From an uncultured Phascolarctobacterium sp. (GTDB lineage Bacteria; Bacillota; Negativicutes; Acidaminococcales; Acidaminococcaceae): a stretch of 64,000 nucleotides of DNA. The stretch's first letter is position 1, and each line of letters opens with the position of its first letter. A program made the translations under genes and the position numbers. Below are positions 8,731 to 17,668 of this stretch, one piece after another. The notes below the pieces were generated by a model. The model searched no databases, had not been told where the DNA came from, and was given only the letters and a program-made list of their open reading frames with translations. The stretch is taken from positions 1 to 64,000 of the forward strand of contig NZ_CALDXR010000032.1 in assembly GCF_937920985.1 (NCBI RefSeq), in the 5' to 3' direction.

Positions 8731-9288
8731 TTAAGCGCGGGAAATGTAGTCGCCGGTTCTGGTATCGATAGCCAGAACGTCGCCCTCGTTGATGAACAGA
8801 GGAACTTTAACAACATAGCCGGTATCCATGGTAGCGTTCTTGCTGCCGCCGGTAGCGGTATCGCCTTTGATGCCGGGTTCGGTTTCAACTACGGTCAGTT
8901 CTACAGTGTTCGGCAGGTCAACGCCCAGTACACGGTTGTCATAAATCATGATTTTAACGTCCATGTTCTCTTTCAGGAAGTTCAGTGCGCTGCCCAGAGT
9001 TTCTTTGCTCAGCTCGGTTTGTTCGTAGGTTTCATTGTCCATGAATACATACATGCCATCGGATTCATACAGATATTGCATTTCGCGACGGTCGATGTGA
9101 GCCTTCGGCAGACGCTCGCCTGCGTTGAAGGTACGCTCAACAACAGCACCGGTGCACAGGTTACGCATTTTTGCACGTACGAAAGCAGCACCCTTACCAG
9201 GTTTTACGTGTTGGAATTCAACAACCTGCCAAGCGTCGCCATCGATGGTAACAGTTACGTTGGTTTTAAATTCGTTTGTGGAAATCAT
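8731..9288 (-). CDS. efp: Elongation factor P
   Basis: EF-P relieves ribosome stalling at polyproline. The 185 residues show three beta-barrel domains. Loop HVKPGKGAAFVR carries the modifiable lysine K32, in the same context as Bacillus EF-P, which is modified there by 5-aminopentanol. Domain III ends VAIDTRTGDYISRA, as usual. It lies 26 bp downstream of a PepQ/Xaa-Pro peptidase gene, a common pairing. No EpmA/EpmB modification genes are visible in the window. Confidence 0.97.
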   Translation of the reverse strand: MISTNEFKTNVTVTIDGDAWQVVEFQHVKPGKGAAFVRAKMRNLCTGAVVERTFNAGERLPKAHIDRREMQYLYESDGMYVFMDNETYEQTELSKETLGSALNFLKENMDVKIMIYDNRVLGVDLPNTVELTVVETEPGIKGDTATGGSKNATMDTGYVVKVPLFINEGDVLAIDTRTGDYISRA

Positions 9289-9314
9289 TGGAAGCCCTCC
9301 TATAAATTTAAATA

Positions 9315-10388
9315 TTAGACAATTTCAATAAGCTGCTTTTTGACACCGTTCAAGGCTCTTGCCCCATCCTCTGTCAAAACAACAGTATCTTCTATACGTA
9401 CCCCGCCTTTACCGGGAATGTATATACCGGGTTCGATAGTGAAGATCATGCCTGTCTGCAGCACCGTAGCGCCACGCTTGTTGATCATCGGCATTTCGTG
9501 GATTTCCAGGCCTACACCGTGACCTGTTCCATGCACATAATAATCGCCGTAGCCGCAGGCGGTAATGCTGTCACGCACAATAGCGTCCAGTTCTCTGCCG
9601 GTCATGCCGGCTTCGGCAGCCTTCAGGCCCTTGCGCTGTGCTTCTTCAACTATAGTATAAATTTCCTGCTGCCAGGAATTTGCCAGGCCCACTACCAGAG
9701 TACGCGTCATATCGGAATGATATCCCTTATAGACAGCGCCGAAGTCAAAGGTAATAAAATCACCGACCTCGATAACCTTATCGGATGCCATGCCATGCGG
9801 CAAAGCACTGCGTACGCCGGAAGCTACAATCGTATCAAAGGAAGTCTTTTCGCTTCCCAAGGCACGCATATAGTATTCCAAGCGGCCTGCCAGACTGCGC
9901 TCGGTACAGCCGGGCTTGATATCCTCCAGCAGATGGATAAAGGCTTCGTCAGCAATGCTGGCAGCCTTCAGCAGCATATCCAGCTCTTTTTTATCCTTAA
10001 TCATGCGGATATCGCTGAAATCAATGCTCTGCATATAGGTTTCGCCCAAAAGCTCGTGCAGCACAGTATAATCATCATAGCTGTAATACGCTCCGTCAAA
10101 GCCTACTACCTGCGCTTGGGCATTCTTTGCCAAATCAGCGGCGGCAGCCCAGATGCTGTGCGCACCTGTCGGAGTATACTCCAGCACCTTGAAGAACTTC
10201 ATTTCGTTTCTGGCCTGCTCTGTATAACGGCCATCCGTAATCAGCACGCCCTGTTGTCTGTCCAGATACAGCAGACTGGAATCTCCTGTAAAGCCGGTCA
10301 GATAACGGATTGTGGTAACATCCTTAATAATGACACTGTCTACCTGCAGCTTGGCCATATGCTCCCAAACTCTATTGATACGCGTCAT
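9315..10388 (-). CDS. pepQ: Xaa-Pro aminopeptidase / proline dipeptidase (M24)
   Basis: A 357-residue M24 'pita-bread' metallopeptidase. It has a creatinase-type N-terminal domain (1-125) and a catalytic domain with the metal ligands seen in TFDFGAVYKGYHSDMTRT (two Asp), GTGHGVGLEIHE (His), FTIEPGIYIPGKGG (Glu) and GVRIEDTVVLT (Glu). It removes residues before proline. The start ATG follows GAGGG by seven bases. It is first in an operon with efp. Whether it acts on dipeptides or longer peptides is not resolved by sequence. Confidence 0.92.
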   Translation of the reverse strand: MTRINRVWEHMAKLQVDSVIIKDVTTIRYLTGFTGDSSLLYLDRQQGVLITDGRYTEQARNEMKFFKVLEYTPTGAHSIWAAAADLAKNAQAQVVGFDGAYYSYDDYTVLHELLGETYMQSIDFSDIRMIKDKKELDMLLKAASIADEAFIHLLEDIKPGCTERSLAGRLEYYMRALGSEKTSFDTIVASGVRSALPHGMASDKVIEVGDFITFDFGAVYKGYHSDMTRTLVVGLANSWQQEIYTIVEEAQRKGLKAAEAGMTGRELDAIVRDSITACGYGDYYVHGTGHGVGLEIHEMPMINKRGATVLQTGMIFTIEPGIYIPGKGGVRIEDTVVLTEDGARALNGVKKQLIEIV

Positions 10389-10438
10389 GATATTACCCTC
10401 TTTCCATAAAACTAGTGACAGCTATGAATCACCTAAAT

Positions 10439-10467
10439 ATTTTACCACTCATTGGCAAAACTTTCAA
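10439..10467 (-). promoter_or_regulatory. Promoter of pepQ-efp
   Basis: Minus strand: TTGAAA (10462-10467), 17 bp, TAAAAT (10439-10444) with a TGG extension before the -10. Confidence 0.75.
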
Positions 10468-10513
10468 CTATTATCTTTGTTAAGGCACTTTTTTTGTTAA
10501 CTTTGTAGCATAA

Positions 10514-10565
10514 CCAGCAAAAAAGCAGGCCGTTAACACCGCCCTGCAGCGTTGTCGGCCTGCCC
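10514..10565 (-). terminator. Terminator of larA-ldh
   Basis: Minus strand: GCAGGCCG and CGGCCTGC arms with an internal GC-rich loop, then six T. Confidence 0.85.
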
Positions 10566-10587
10566 TTTCAAAGACATACGTTAAAAA

Positions 10588-11550
10588 TTATTTACATTCT
10601 GCAGCAGCAATGCCTTCTGCGGTTTTGATGTTCTTGCGTACATCGTCGCAGCATTTGTGGAAGTTTGCCAGCTCCTCAGCAGTCAGAGGCAGCTCCAGCA
10701 CACGCTCTGCGCCGTTTTTGCCCAGCAGTACGGGAACGCCTACAAAGACATCCTTTTCGCCGTATTCGCCGTCAAGCAGCATGGAAGCAGGCATAATGCG
10801 TTGCTCGTCGTTGAAAATGCAGCGTACCATACGTGCTGCGGTAGAGCAGATGCCGTATTCGGTGCAGTGCTTGCCGCTGTAGGTTACCCAGCCGCCGCCG
10901 ATAGCGCGTTTTTGCAGCTCCGGTTTGTCAAAAGCGAATTTAGGATCCTCATTCTCCAGAGAGCTTAAGGGAATGCCGTTGAAATTTACGCAGGACCATG
11001 CAGCCATTTGGGAAGCACCGTGCTCGCCAATCATGTAAGCGCTGATGGATTGCGGAGAAACGCCAGTCTGCAGAGATAAAGCAGATACCAGACGGGAGGT
11101 ATCCAGACCGGTACCGGTGCCGATTACATGGCCTTTCGGCAAACCGCTTTCGCGATAAAGGATGTTGGTGATAACATCGCAAGGATTGGTGATGTTAACA
11201 ATGAAGCCTTTGAAGCCGCTGGCCATAACCTTGTGGATATAACCTTTAACCTGTGCTGCAGTAAAGGTAAGCTCATCTAAGCGGTCACCGCTGGCAACCA
11301 AATCGATATCACCGATACAGTTGACGATAGCGTCGCAGTCGCCCAGATCAGCATAAGTACCGCCGTTGATTTTTACATCATGCGGGCAATACAGAATTGC
11401 GTCGCGCAGGTCCTGTACCTCGGCAGCCAGCTTGGATTCTTTCGGGTCTACCAGCACCAGCTCGGCAGCAATGCCCTGAATAGCCAGGCTGTATGCAACA
11501 TGAGCACCAACGTGACCTAAACCGATAATACCAACTTTTCTTGTTTTCAT
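10588..11550 (-). CDS. L-2-hydroxyacid dehydrogenase (L-HicDH/L-LDH type)
   Basis: A 320-residue NAD-dependent member of the LDH/MDH family. It shows the Rossmann motif GIIGLGHVGAH, NITNPCDVITN, GTGTGLDTSR and the catalytic-histidine motif GEHGASQ. The mobile loop reads GDRLDELTFT, closer to L-2-hydroxyisocaproate dehydrogenases than to classical LDH. The substrate may therefore be a bulkier 2-oxo acid than pyruvate. It lies 33 bp downstream of a LarA-type racemase gene and shares its transcript, which fits interconversion of D- and L-2-hydroxy acids. Exact substrate unknown. Confidence 0.85.
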   Translation of the reverse strand: MKTRKVGIIGLGHVGAHVAYSLAIQGIAAELVLVDPKESKLAAEVQDLRDAILYCPHDVKINGGTYADLGDCDAIVNCIGDIDLVASGDRLDELTFTAAQVKGYIHKVMASGFKGFIVNITNPCDVITNILYRESGLPKGHVIGTGTGLDTSRLVSALSLQTGVSPQSISAYMIGEHGASQMAAWSCVNFNGIPLSSLENEDPKFAFDKPELQKRAIGGGWVTYSGKHCTEYGICSTAARMVRCIFNDEQRIMPASMLLDGEYGEKDVFVGVPVLLGKNGAERVLELPLTAEELANFHKCCDDVRKNIKTAEGIAAAECK

Positions 11551-11583
11551 AATTAAGTTCCCCCCAAATTTTTCTTTAATATT

Positions 11584-12882
11584 TTATTTGTCCAAAATAG
11601 GCAGCGTAGCTGACGCATGACCCATAATAGTAATATTGTAATCCTTTTTGCCCTGCTCTGCAAGCTTTTCCTGAGCCAGCTCCCAGGCCTCCTGCAAGGA
11701 TGTGCAGGGAATATGACCTGTCTTGCGGACAAAGTCGAAGTTCTCCGGACGTGTTACCAGATAAGCGGTTACATCGTTGACAATGCAGCGCGCCTTGAAG
11801 GCAACAAAGGCCGGAATAGTGAAATTAGCACGGATATCCTTTTCAAACTGCTCCATATCGTTACGGCTGAAGCAGTCCGTAAAGATAGCAGGCTCCTTAA
11901 TATCCGGGCAGTCCAGAGTGAAAATCATGATGCCGCCGTGCTTAACCGCAAACTGTGCGTTCATGTGGCACTTGGTTGCCTGATACAGATTCAAATCCTT
12001 GGGATAACCGCCAGCAGAAGCAATTACTACATCAGCCAGCTGCTTGATGTGTACGCCTGCCATAGCCAGCAAATCCTTGCAGCCCTTCTGCCATGCCTCG
12101 TACCAGTGACCGGCAACAACCTCGCTGATTTCTCCGTCCGGAGTAAATACGGTGTTCACCAGAAAATCAGGATTCAGCAGCTTGCAGGATTCATACATAT
12201 CCTGATGAATGGGATTGCTCTCCAGCAGACTTGCGTCACAGGCCTTGTTGCAGCCTGCGCCTTCTACCGGGGACATAGTCATGCAATGGTTTTTCATAAT
12301 GCTGTCATACGCTGCTACGCCCGGCATAACAGCCTTGCGTCCGCCGCCGAAGCCGGCAAAGGGATGCAGTGTTACGGCACCGGTCAGAATAACTCTGTCG
12401 GCATTGGCAACATATTTGCTGATAGCAACATCGTTACCGAAGGAGGTTTGGCCAAGCAGTACCATATCCTCGCTCTTGCGGGAGTCATGCTGAACAATTT
12501 TCAGACGGCGCACCATATCCTCACCGCATACGGTGATATCCTCTTCATGCGTATGACCGCGGTGGGTACCGGTAGCAACAATAACGGTGATGTCCTCATC
12601 CTTAACGCCCACACTGTTCAGCTCGGCAACAATTACCGGCAGAAATTCGGACGTACCGCACAGACGAGTGATATCACTGATAACGATAGCCACAGTTTCG
12701 CCTGCATGCACAATTTCGCGCAGCGGCTTGGTGCCAATCGGGTTACGGATTGCTTCGGTAGTAGCGGCAACAACGTCCTCGCAGACGCTGGATTCATTGC
12801 CGTGTATATCATATATAACGCGCTCCTCGGGGAGCACTACCTCTTCCTGTCGTTTGCCTATAGGCAGAAAGTATTTTTTCAT
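11584..12882 (-). CDS. larA: LarA-family nickel-pincer racemase
   Basis: About 432 residues of the LarA family, which racemises lactate or related 2-hydroxy acids with a nickel-pincer nucleotide covalently held on lysine. Key positions are present: the His of TGTHRGHTHEE (about 107), the His of LHPFAGFGGGRKA (about 173) and the lysine of GGGRK (about 183), matching H108, H174 and K184 of the Lactobacillus enzyme. The ATG at 12882 has GGAGGG six bases upstream, so I prefer it to the ATG two codons earlier. No larB, larC or larE cofactor genes are in the window, so they must lie elsewhere if this enzyme is active. Confidence 0.88.
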   Translation of the reverse strand: MKKYFLPIGKRQEEVVLPEERVIYDIHGNESSVCEDVVAATTEAIRNPIGTKPLREIVHAGETVAIVISDITRLCGTSEFLPVIVAELNSVGVKDEDITVIVATGTHRGHTHEEDITVCGEDMVRRLKIVQHDSRKSEDMVLLGQTSFGNDVAISKYVANADRVILTGAVTLHPFAGFGGGRKAVMPGVAAYDSIMKNHCMTMSPVEGAGCNKACDASLLESNPIHQDMYESCKLLNPDFLVNTVFTPDGEISEVVAGHWYEAWQKGCKDLLAMAGVHIKQLADVVIASAGGYPKDLNLYQATKCHMNAQFAVKHGGIMIFTLDCPDIKEPAIFTDCFSRNDMEQFEKDIRANFTIPAFVAFKARCIVNDVTAYLVTRPENFDFVRKTGHIPCTSLQEAWELAQEKLAEQGKKDYNITIMGHASATLPILDK

Positions 12883-12913
12883 CGACATCCCTCCATTTGA
12901 AAAAACTAACTCT

Positions 12914-12942
12914 ATTATACATGAAATCGGCTAAATATACAA
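12914..12942 (-). promoter_or_regulatory. Promoter of larA-ldh
   Basis: Minus strand: TTGTAT (12937-12942), 17 bp, TATAAT (12914-12919), about 30 bp upstream of the larA start. Confidence 0.75.
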
Positions 12943-12988
12943 GCTGACAGTAAAACTGTAAAGAAAATTCAGCCTTTGTCTAAAATTG

Positions 12989-12997
12989 TGTTATAAT
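12989..12997 (+). promoter_or_regulatory. Extended -10 promoter of the flavodoxin-like gene
   Basis: The plus strand reads TGTTATAAT, placing transcription start near 13004 and about 20 nt before the ATG. Confidence 0.65.
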
Positions 12998-13025
12998 ACT
13001 ACTATATGAAAGCGAGGTTCCCATT

Positions 13026-13493
13026 ATGAAGAAAACTCTTATCGCCTATTTCACACGCACAGGCATTACCAAAAAGCTGGCCGAGGACACCGCCAAGCAA
13101 ACCGGCGCCGACCTTTTTGCTATTGAGCCGGTAAAAGAATATTCCTCCTCTTATCTTATCTGCGTAGGCCAGGCCAAGATAGAAAATCTGCAGAACGCCC
13201 GTCCTGCGATGAAGGCTAAGCCGCAGAACCTGCAGGACTATGACACCATTGTGGTGATGTTCCCTATTTGGTGGTTCACCTGCCCCAATATCATTCTTAC
13301 CTTCCTGGAGGAAAACGACCTGAGCGGCAAAACAGTTATCCCTGTCTGCACCTACGGCAGCAGCGGCAAGGGCAGCAGCGAAAAGGCTATGACTAAAGTT
13401 TGTAAAAACGCAGCCTTTAAGCCCTGCATCGAAGCAACCGGCCTCAAAGACAAGGCTGTTGCGACCATTGCCGCAGCTATAAAAGAAGCATAA
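13026..13493 (+). CDS. Flavodoxin-like protein
   Basis: A 155-residue soluble flavodoxin-fold protein, one of only two intact plus-strand genes here. The FMN phosphate loop is YFTRTGITKKLAE (about 8-20). The middle strand reads TIVVMFPIWWFTCPNI, with aromatic residues placed to stack on the isoalloxazine ring, and CTYGSSGKGSS follows near residue 108. It is probably an electron carrier or a small FMN reductase. It has its own promoter and terminator and is transcribed divergently from larA. Its partner enzyme is unknown. Confidence 0.85.
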   Translation: MKKTLIAYFTRTGITKKLAEDTAKQTGADLFAIEPVKEYSSSYLICVGQAKIENLQNARPAMKAKPQNLQDYDTIVVMFPIWWFTCPNIILTFLEENDLSGKTVIPVCTYGSSGKGSSEKAMTKVCKNAAFKPCIEATGLKDKAVATIAAAIKEA

Positions 13494-13515
13494 AAAGAAT
13501 TATAAGCGTAAAATT

Positions 13516-13559
13516 AAGGCTTCCGCAGTTTGGCAACACCTTACTGCAGAAGCCTTTTG
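13516..13559 (+). terminator. Terminator of the flavodoxin-like gene
   Basis: Arms GGCTTCCGCAGT and ACTGCAGAAGCC are followed by four T. It sits between convergent genes and may also serve the M20 peptidase transcript. Confidence 0.8.
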
Positions 13560-13582
13560 CTTTATAATTTTTCAGGATATGC

Positions 13583-14704
13583 TTACGGCTTTACGCATAA
13601 AATACGTTGCGTAAGATTTGTCAGCACGTTGATAGCATTAGCCAATGCGCTGTGCTCAAAGTGCATATCACGGTCATGCAGACGCGGCTCCAGGTCGCAG
13701 CCTATGCCCAAGCTGGCAGTTTTCAGCTGCGGACGCTCCTGCTTGAAGAAGTTGAAGTCCTCCCCTACCGTAATATTGGCAGCGGGAATCAGCCCCCCCG
13801 CTCCTAGCTCTGCGGAAATTACCTCCTGCGTCAGCGCCAACAGTGACGGGTCAGCCTCCTCCGCCGGGCAGGTACCAACAATATGACAATCCGCCTCCGC
13901 GCCGTACACCTTCGCCGTATTCACGACGATTTCCTCCACCTTGCGGCGCAGCTCCAACATTTCGGCGTTCGACGTACTGCGCAGGTCAAAGCCGATGCTT
14001 ACCTTGTCGCAGATAGCGTTGAGTGAGCCCGCACCGCCCATGAAGCGGGTAGCTTTGATGCTGCCGCCTAAAAGCGGGTTGCTGTGCAGCGCGTTGATTG
14101 CATTGACGATAGCGGCACCGGCATCGATAGCATTCACGCCCAGATGCGGCTGGGAGCCATGCGCTGCCAACCCGCGGATTTCGCCCTCCATCAGGGTGCA
14201 GGCCGTCCAGTTAATCTGCGCAATAATCTGACCGCTGCGTGCCATATCCTTCGGCATCACATGGTAGCCTAACGCGTACTGCATATCATCCAGCGCGCCT
14301 GCCTCCAGCATCGCCAGCGCGCCTCTGCCGATTTCCTCCGCAGGCTGGCAAAGAATCTTCACGCGGCCGCAGGCAAGCCCCTGCTCTTTCAGCAACTTGG
14401 CTACGCCCAAAGCGATAGTCATATGCGCATCATGACCGCAGGCGTGAATAGGCTCCAGTGAACCATCCTCGTTTTTAAACAGCAGGCAGTCCATATCGGT
14501 ACGCACTGCTACCGTAGGTCCCGGCTTGCCGCTGTCGAGCACAGCGGTAAGTGCGGTAGTATTGCCGATGTTTTCGGTTACTTCATAACCAAGCTTACGC
14601 AAAAAATCTGCCAGAAAGGCTGCAGTCCTAACTTCCTTGAAGGCAGGCTCAGCCAGAGCATGCAGCTTGGGCCATACCTCATTAATATGTGCTTGAATAT
14701 CCAT
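13583..14704 (-). CDS. M20 family amidohydrolase/peptidase
   Basis: A 373-residue M20D-type enzyme, related to hippurate, IAA-amino-acid or aminobenzoyl-glutamate hydrolases. Metal ligands appear in HACGHDAHMT (Cys/His, about 99-108), in QPAEEIGRGA (Glu pair, near 133) and near LGYHVMP. A dimerisation domain follows, containing GLAAHGSQPHLGVNAIDA. The ATG at 14704 is supported by AAAGGTGG upstream. It is single, behind the metQ terminator. It would release an amino acid or aromatic acid from an N-acyl substrate, not further specified. Confidence 0.88.
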   Translation of the reverse strand: MDIQAHINEVWPKLHALAEPAFKEVRTAAFLADFLRKLGYEVTENIGNTTALTAVLDSGKPGPTVAVRTDMDCLLFKNEDGSLEPIHACGHDAHMTIALGVAKLLKEQGLACGRVKILCQPAEEIGRGALAMLEAGALDDMQYALGYHVMPKDMARSGQIIAQINWTACTLMEGEIRGLAAHGSQPHLGVNAIDAGAAIVNAINALHSNPLLGGSIKATRFMGGAGSLNAICDKVSIGFDLRSTSNAEMLELRRKVEEIVVNTAKVYGAEADCHIVGTCPAEEADPSLLALTQEVISAELGAGGLIPAANITVGEDFNFFKQERPQLKTASLGIGCDLEPRLHDRDMHFEHSALANAINVLTNLTQRILCVKP

Positions 14705-14727
14705 AATTAAAACCACCTTTGCATAGA

Positions 14728-14775
14728 CAAAAGGCCAACGGCAAAGCTCCCGCAGGAGTTTTGCACGTTGACCAT
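14728..14775 (-). terminator. Terminator of metQ
   Basis: Minus strand: GGTCAACG pairs with CGTTGGCC around a nested hairpin (CTCC TGC GGGAG), then TTTTG. Confidence 0.75.
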
Positions 14776-14782
14776 AAGCTCA

Positions 14783-15616
14783 TTATTTATTATCCCAGCC
14801 TAAATATACAGAACCGGGGAATTTCTTCTCGATGAATTCAGCATTTTCCTTAGATTGATATGCTTCCTGGAAAATCTTCAGACGCGGATCGTTCAGGTCC
14901 TTTTCCTGTACGGCAACGATATTTACATACAGAGAATCCTTAGTTTCACGCAGGATAGGATCCTTAGCCGGGTCCAGGCCGGCGCTGATAGCGTAGGTAG
15001 TGTTGATAGCTGCGCAGGTCAGATCATCCAGACTGCGGGGAATTGCTGCAGCCTCCAGCTCGATAATTTCGAAATGATGCGGATTTTCGGTGATATCCTT
15101 AACGCTGGTAGTAACATCCTTCGGATTCTTAACCTTAATCAGATTATTAGCAGCAAGCAGCAGGATTGCACGACCGCCATTGGTCGGATCGTTAGGAATA
15201 CCGATTTTTGCACCGTCAGGAATGGTGTCGCCGGGTTTCAATTTTTTAGAGTAAATGTTAATCGGGAACAGAGCGGTGTTGAAGGCTTTAGCCAGTTTGA
15301 AGGAAGGCTCCTTCTTCATGGTTGCCTTCAGGAAGGGCTCGTGCTGGAAGCAGTTAGCCCAGATTTCACCGGAAGCCAGTGCGGAGTTAGGAGTTACGAA
15401 ATCACTGAACTCTTTAACTTCAATCTTCAGGCCTTTTTTCTCGGCAATCTTCTTTACGTTATCCATAATGATAGCATGAGGACCGGGGTTTACGCCTACG
15501 ATAACCGGCTTATTCATATCTACCTTGCCGTCATCCTTAGAACCGCCGCAGCCTGCAGCTACGATAGCAAACATTGTCAGTACGCCAACAAGAGCGTATT
15601 TTAAAAACTTATTCAT
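14783..15616 (-). CDS. metQ: MetQ/NlpA-type substrate-binding lipoprotein
   Basis: A 277-residue binding protein of the NlpA family. The signal peptide ends in the lipobox VAAGC, with lipid-anchored C23. The mature part follows the MetQ pattern (VIVGVNPGPHAIIM, then NCFQHEPFL, IGIPNDPTNGGRAILLL and PRSLDDLTCAAINTTYA). It probably captures methionine or a related amino acid for an ABC importer. metN and metI are absent next to it, so it is an orphan. No SAM riboswitch or T-box lies in its short leader. Confidence 0.85.
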   Translation of the reverse strand: MNKFLKYALVGVLTMFAIVAAGCGGSKDDGKVDMNKPVIVGVNPGPHAIIMDNVKKIAEKKGLKIEVKEFSDFVTPNSALASGEIWANCFQHEPFLKATMKKEPSFKLAKAFNTALFPINIYSKKLKPGDTIPDGAKIGIPNDPTNGGRAILLLAANNLIKVKNPKDVTTSVKDITENPHHFEIIELEAAAIPRSLDDLTCAAINTTYAISAGLDPAKDPILRETKDSLYVNIVAVQEKDLNDPRLKIFQEAYQSKENAEFIEKKFPGSVYLGWDNK

Positions 15617-15670
15617 TTTCCATTAACCTCCCCAAGCAGTTCCTAGACTGCTAAAACAAAATACATTGCT

Positions 15671-15699
15671 ATTATATGCTTTTGCCATAGCATAGTCAA
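15671..15699 (-). promoter_or_regulatory. Promoter of metQ
   Basis: Minus strand: TTGACT (15694-15699), 17 bp, TATAAT (15671-15676). A small AGCAGT/ACTGCT hairpin lies in the leader. Confidence 0.85.
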
Positions 15700-15746
15700 G
15701 AAAGAAAAATGTATACTATTTTACACTTTTTAAAAGTTTTGTTATG

Positions 15747-15784
15747 GAAAAAAGGCTACCACAATTACTTGTGATAGCCTTAAA
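15747..15784 (-). terminator. Terminator of rpsB-tsf
   Basis: Minus strand: AAGGCTA-CACAA and TTGTG-TAGCCTT arms around a GTAA loop, then six T. Confidence 0.85.
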
Positions 15785-15812
15785 TGTTCAGTTGCAGTCC
15801 AAACTAAACGGA

Positions 15813-16691
15813 TTATTTAATTTGAGACATAACCTCTGCAGCGAAGTCCTCTTGTTTCTTTTCGATGCCTTCGCCCAGTTGGAAACGGGAGAATGCCAGA
15901 ACTTCAGCGCCTGCAGCTTTTACCAGCTTGCCAACGGTTTGGTCCGGATCTTTAACGAACTCTTGGTCAACCAGGCATACTTCTTTGTAGTATTTGTTGA
16001 TACGGCCCATAACCATCTTCTCGATGATTTTTTCCGGTTTGCCTTCGTTTTTAGCTTGCTCGGACAGAACTTCTTTCTCGTGCTCCAGCTCAGCAGCCGG
16101 TACTTGAGAGCGTTCCAGGTAGCTCGGGTTAGCAGCAGCAACATGCATTGCAACGTCTTTACCCAGTTCAGCATTGCCGCCTTTTAATTCAACAACAACG
16201 CCGATTTTGCCGCCGCCATGGATGTAAGCAGCAACAACGCCTTCCGGAGCTTCGTACAGAGCGAAACGACGAACGGAAATCTTTTCGCCGATCTTAGCAA
16301 CGCTAGCGGTTACCAGAGCTTCAACGGTTTGGCCGTCCAGCTCGGAAGCCAGCAGAGCTTCTACGTCAGCCGGTTTGGTAGCTACGATATGAGCAGCAAT
16401 TTTTTCAACGAGTTCTTTGAAGCCGTCGGTTTTAGCAACAAAGTCGGTTTCGCAGTTAACTTCTACGATAGCACCGATCTTGCCGTCAGCGCTAACGAAA
16501 GAGCCAACAACGCCTTCAGCAGCGATGCGGCCAGCTTTTTTAGCAGCAGCAGCCAGACCTTTTTCACGCAGGAAGTCGATTGCTTTGTCCATATCGCCTT
16601 CTACAGCGGTCAGTGCTTTTTTGCAGTCCATCATGCCTGCGCCAGTACGCTCGCGCAGTTCTTTAACTAATGCAGCAGTAATTTGAGCCAT
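15813..16691 (-). CDS. tsf: Elongation factor Ts
   Basis: The guanine-nucleotide exchange factor for EF-Tu. The 292 residues start with the usual UBA-type domain (ALVKELRERTGAGMMDCKKAL) followed by the core signature VEVNCETDFVAKTDGFKELVEKIA. Length is normal. It is preceded by rpsB (41 bp apart) in the conserved rpsB-tsf order and followed by a strong terminator. Confidence 0.98.
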   Translation of the reverse strand: MAQITAALVKELRERTGAGMMDCKKALTAVEGDMDKAIDFLREKGLAAAAKKAGRIAAEGVVGSFVSADGKIGAIVEVNCETDFVAKTDGFKELVEKIAAHIVATKPADVEALLASELDGQTVEALVTASVAKIGEKISVRRFALYEAPEGVVAAYIHGGGKIGVVVELKGGNAELGKDVAMHVAAANPSYLERSQVPAAELEHEKEVLSEQAKNEGKPEKIIEKMVMGRINKYYKEVCLVDQEFVKDPDQTVGKLVKAAGAEVLAFSRFQLGEGIEKKQEDFAAEVMSQIK

Positions 16692-16731
16692 CAGTTATTC
16701 CTCCTCAAAATGTAATATATTAACGTTAGGA

Positions 16732-17469
16732 TTATTCAGCTTCTTCGGTTGCCGGAGCTTCTTCAGCAGCAGCTTCTTCGGTTTGCATACCTTGACGGCC
16801 TTCCAGAACAGCGTCAGCCATTTTAGCGGTCAGCAGTTTTACAGCGCGGATAGCGTCGTCGTTTGCAGGGATTACATGATCGATTTCGTCCGGATCGCAG
16901 TTGGTGTCAACGGTTGCAACGATAGGAATGTTCAGTTTGTGAGCTTCCAGAACAGCGATGTGCTCTTTGCGGGGGTCAACGATGAACATAGCGCCTGGCA
17001 GTTTTTTCATGTCTTTGATACCGCCCAAGTATTTGGTCAGTTTTTCCATTTCATGTTTCAGGCCGATAACTTCTTTCTTCGGCAGCAGGTCGAAGGTGCC
17101 GTCAGCTTCCATAGCTTCCAGTTTGCGCAGACGTGCAATACGGGTTTGGATGGTTTTGAAGTTGGTCAGCATGCCGCCCAGCCAACGCTCGTTAACGAAG
17201 AACATGTTGCAGCGGGTAGCTTCTTCTTTCATAGCTTCTTGAGCTTGTTTTTTGGTACCAACGAACAGAATGTTTTCGCCTGCAGCAGCAACCTCACGGA
17301 TGAAGTTGTAAGCTTCGTCAACCTTTTTTACGGTTTTTTGCAGGTCGATGATGTAGATACCGTTACGCTCGGTGAAGATGTACGGAGCCATTTTAGGGTT
17401 CCAACGACGGGTTTGGTGACCAAAGTGTACACCAGCTTCAAGTAATTGTTTCATAGAGATAATAGCCAT
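16732..17469 (-). CDS. rpsB: 30S ribosomal protein S2
   Basis: A 245-residue S2 with the family motifs LEAGVHFGHQTRRWNPKM, FVGTKKQAQEA, NERWLGGMLTNFKT and IVDPRKEHIAVLEA. The C-terminus is an acidic, alanine-rich tail (about 25 residues) common in this lineage. It is the first gene of rpsB-tsf. The leader upstream is structured (separate entry) and the ribosome site CAGGAGG is strong. Confidence 0.98.
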   Translation of the reverse strand: MAIISMKQLLEAGVHFGHQTRRWNPKMAPYIFTERNGIYIIDLQKTVKKVDEAYNFIREVAAAGENILFVGTKKQAQEAMKEEATRCNMFFVNERWLGGMLTNFKTIQTRIARLRKLEAMEADGTFDLLPKKEVIGLKHEMEKLTKYLGGIKDMKKLPGAMFIVDPRKEHIAVLEAHKLNIPIVATVDTNCDPDEIDHVIPANDDAIRAVKLLTAKMADAVLEGRQGMQTEEAAAEEAPATEEAE

Positions 17470-17560
17470 TTTTTGTTTCCTCCTGTTTTTTCCTCCGCAG
17501 GAATGGGTTATAATTCTTCTCTACGCGGCAAAACGTAGCAACAGATGAATTTTCCTGCGT
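17470..17560 (-). promoter_or_regulatory. Structured rpsB leader
   Basis: In the minus-strand leader, CGCAGGAA (17559-17552) is perfectly complementary to TTCCTGCG (17503-17496). This long-range stem encloses a CTACG/CGTAG hairpin (17538-17521) and ends just before the S2 ribosome site. The arrangement resembles autogenous r-protein leaders. Regulation by S2 is an inference. Confidence 0.5.
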
Positions 17561-17668
17561 GTGTTATTTTTACACCAAAATATTTTACCATAAATTCCGC
17601 AAGCAGGCAAGAGATTTTTACTGCTTGCAGAGGGTAAATGTTAAATTTTTTACATTATAATGCGGTGC

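Noticed and set aside
15617..15670. Possible SAM riboswitch before metQ
   Set aside because: The leader is only about 50 nt with one small hairpin and no SAM-aptamer elements.
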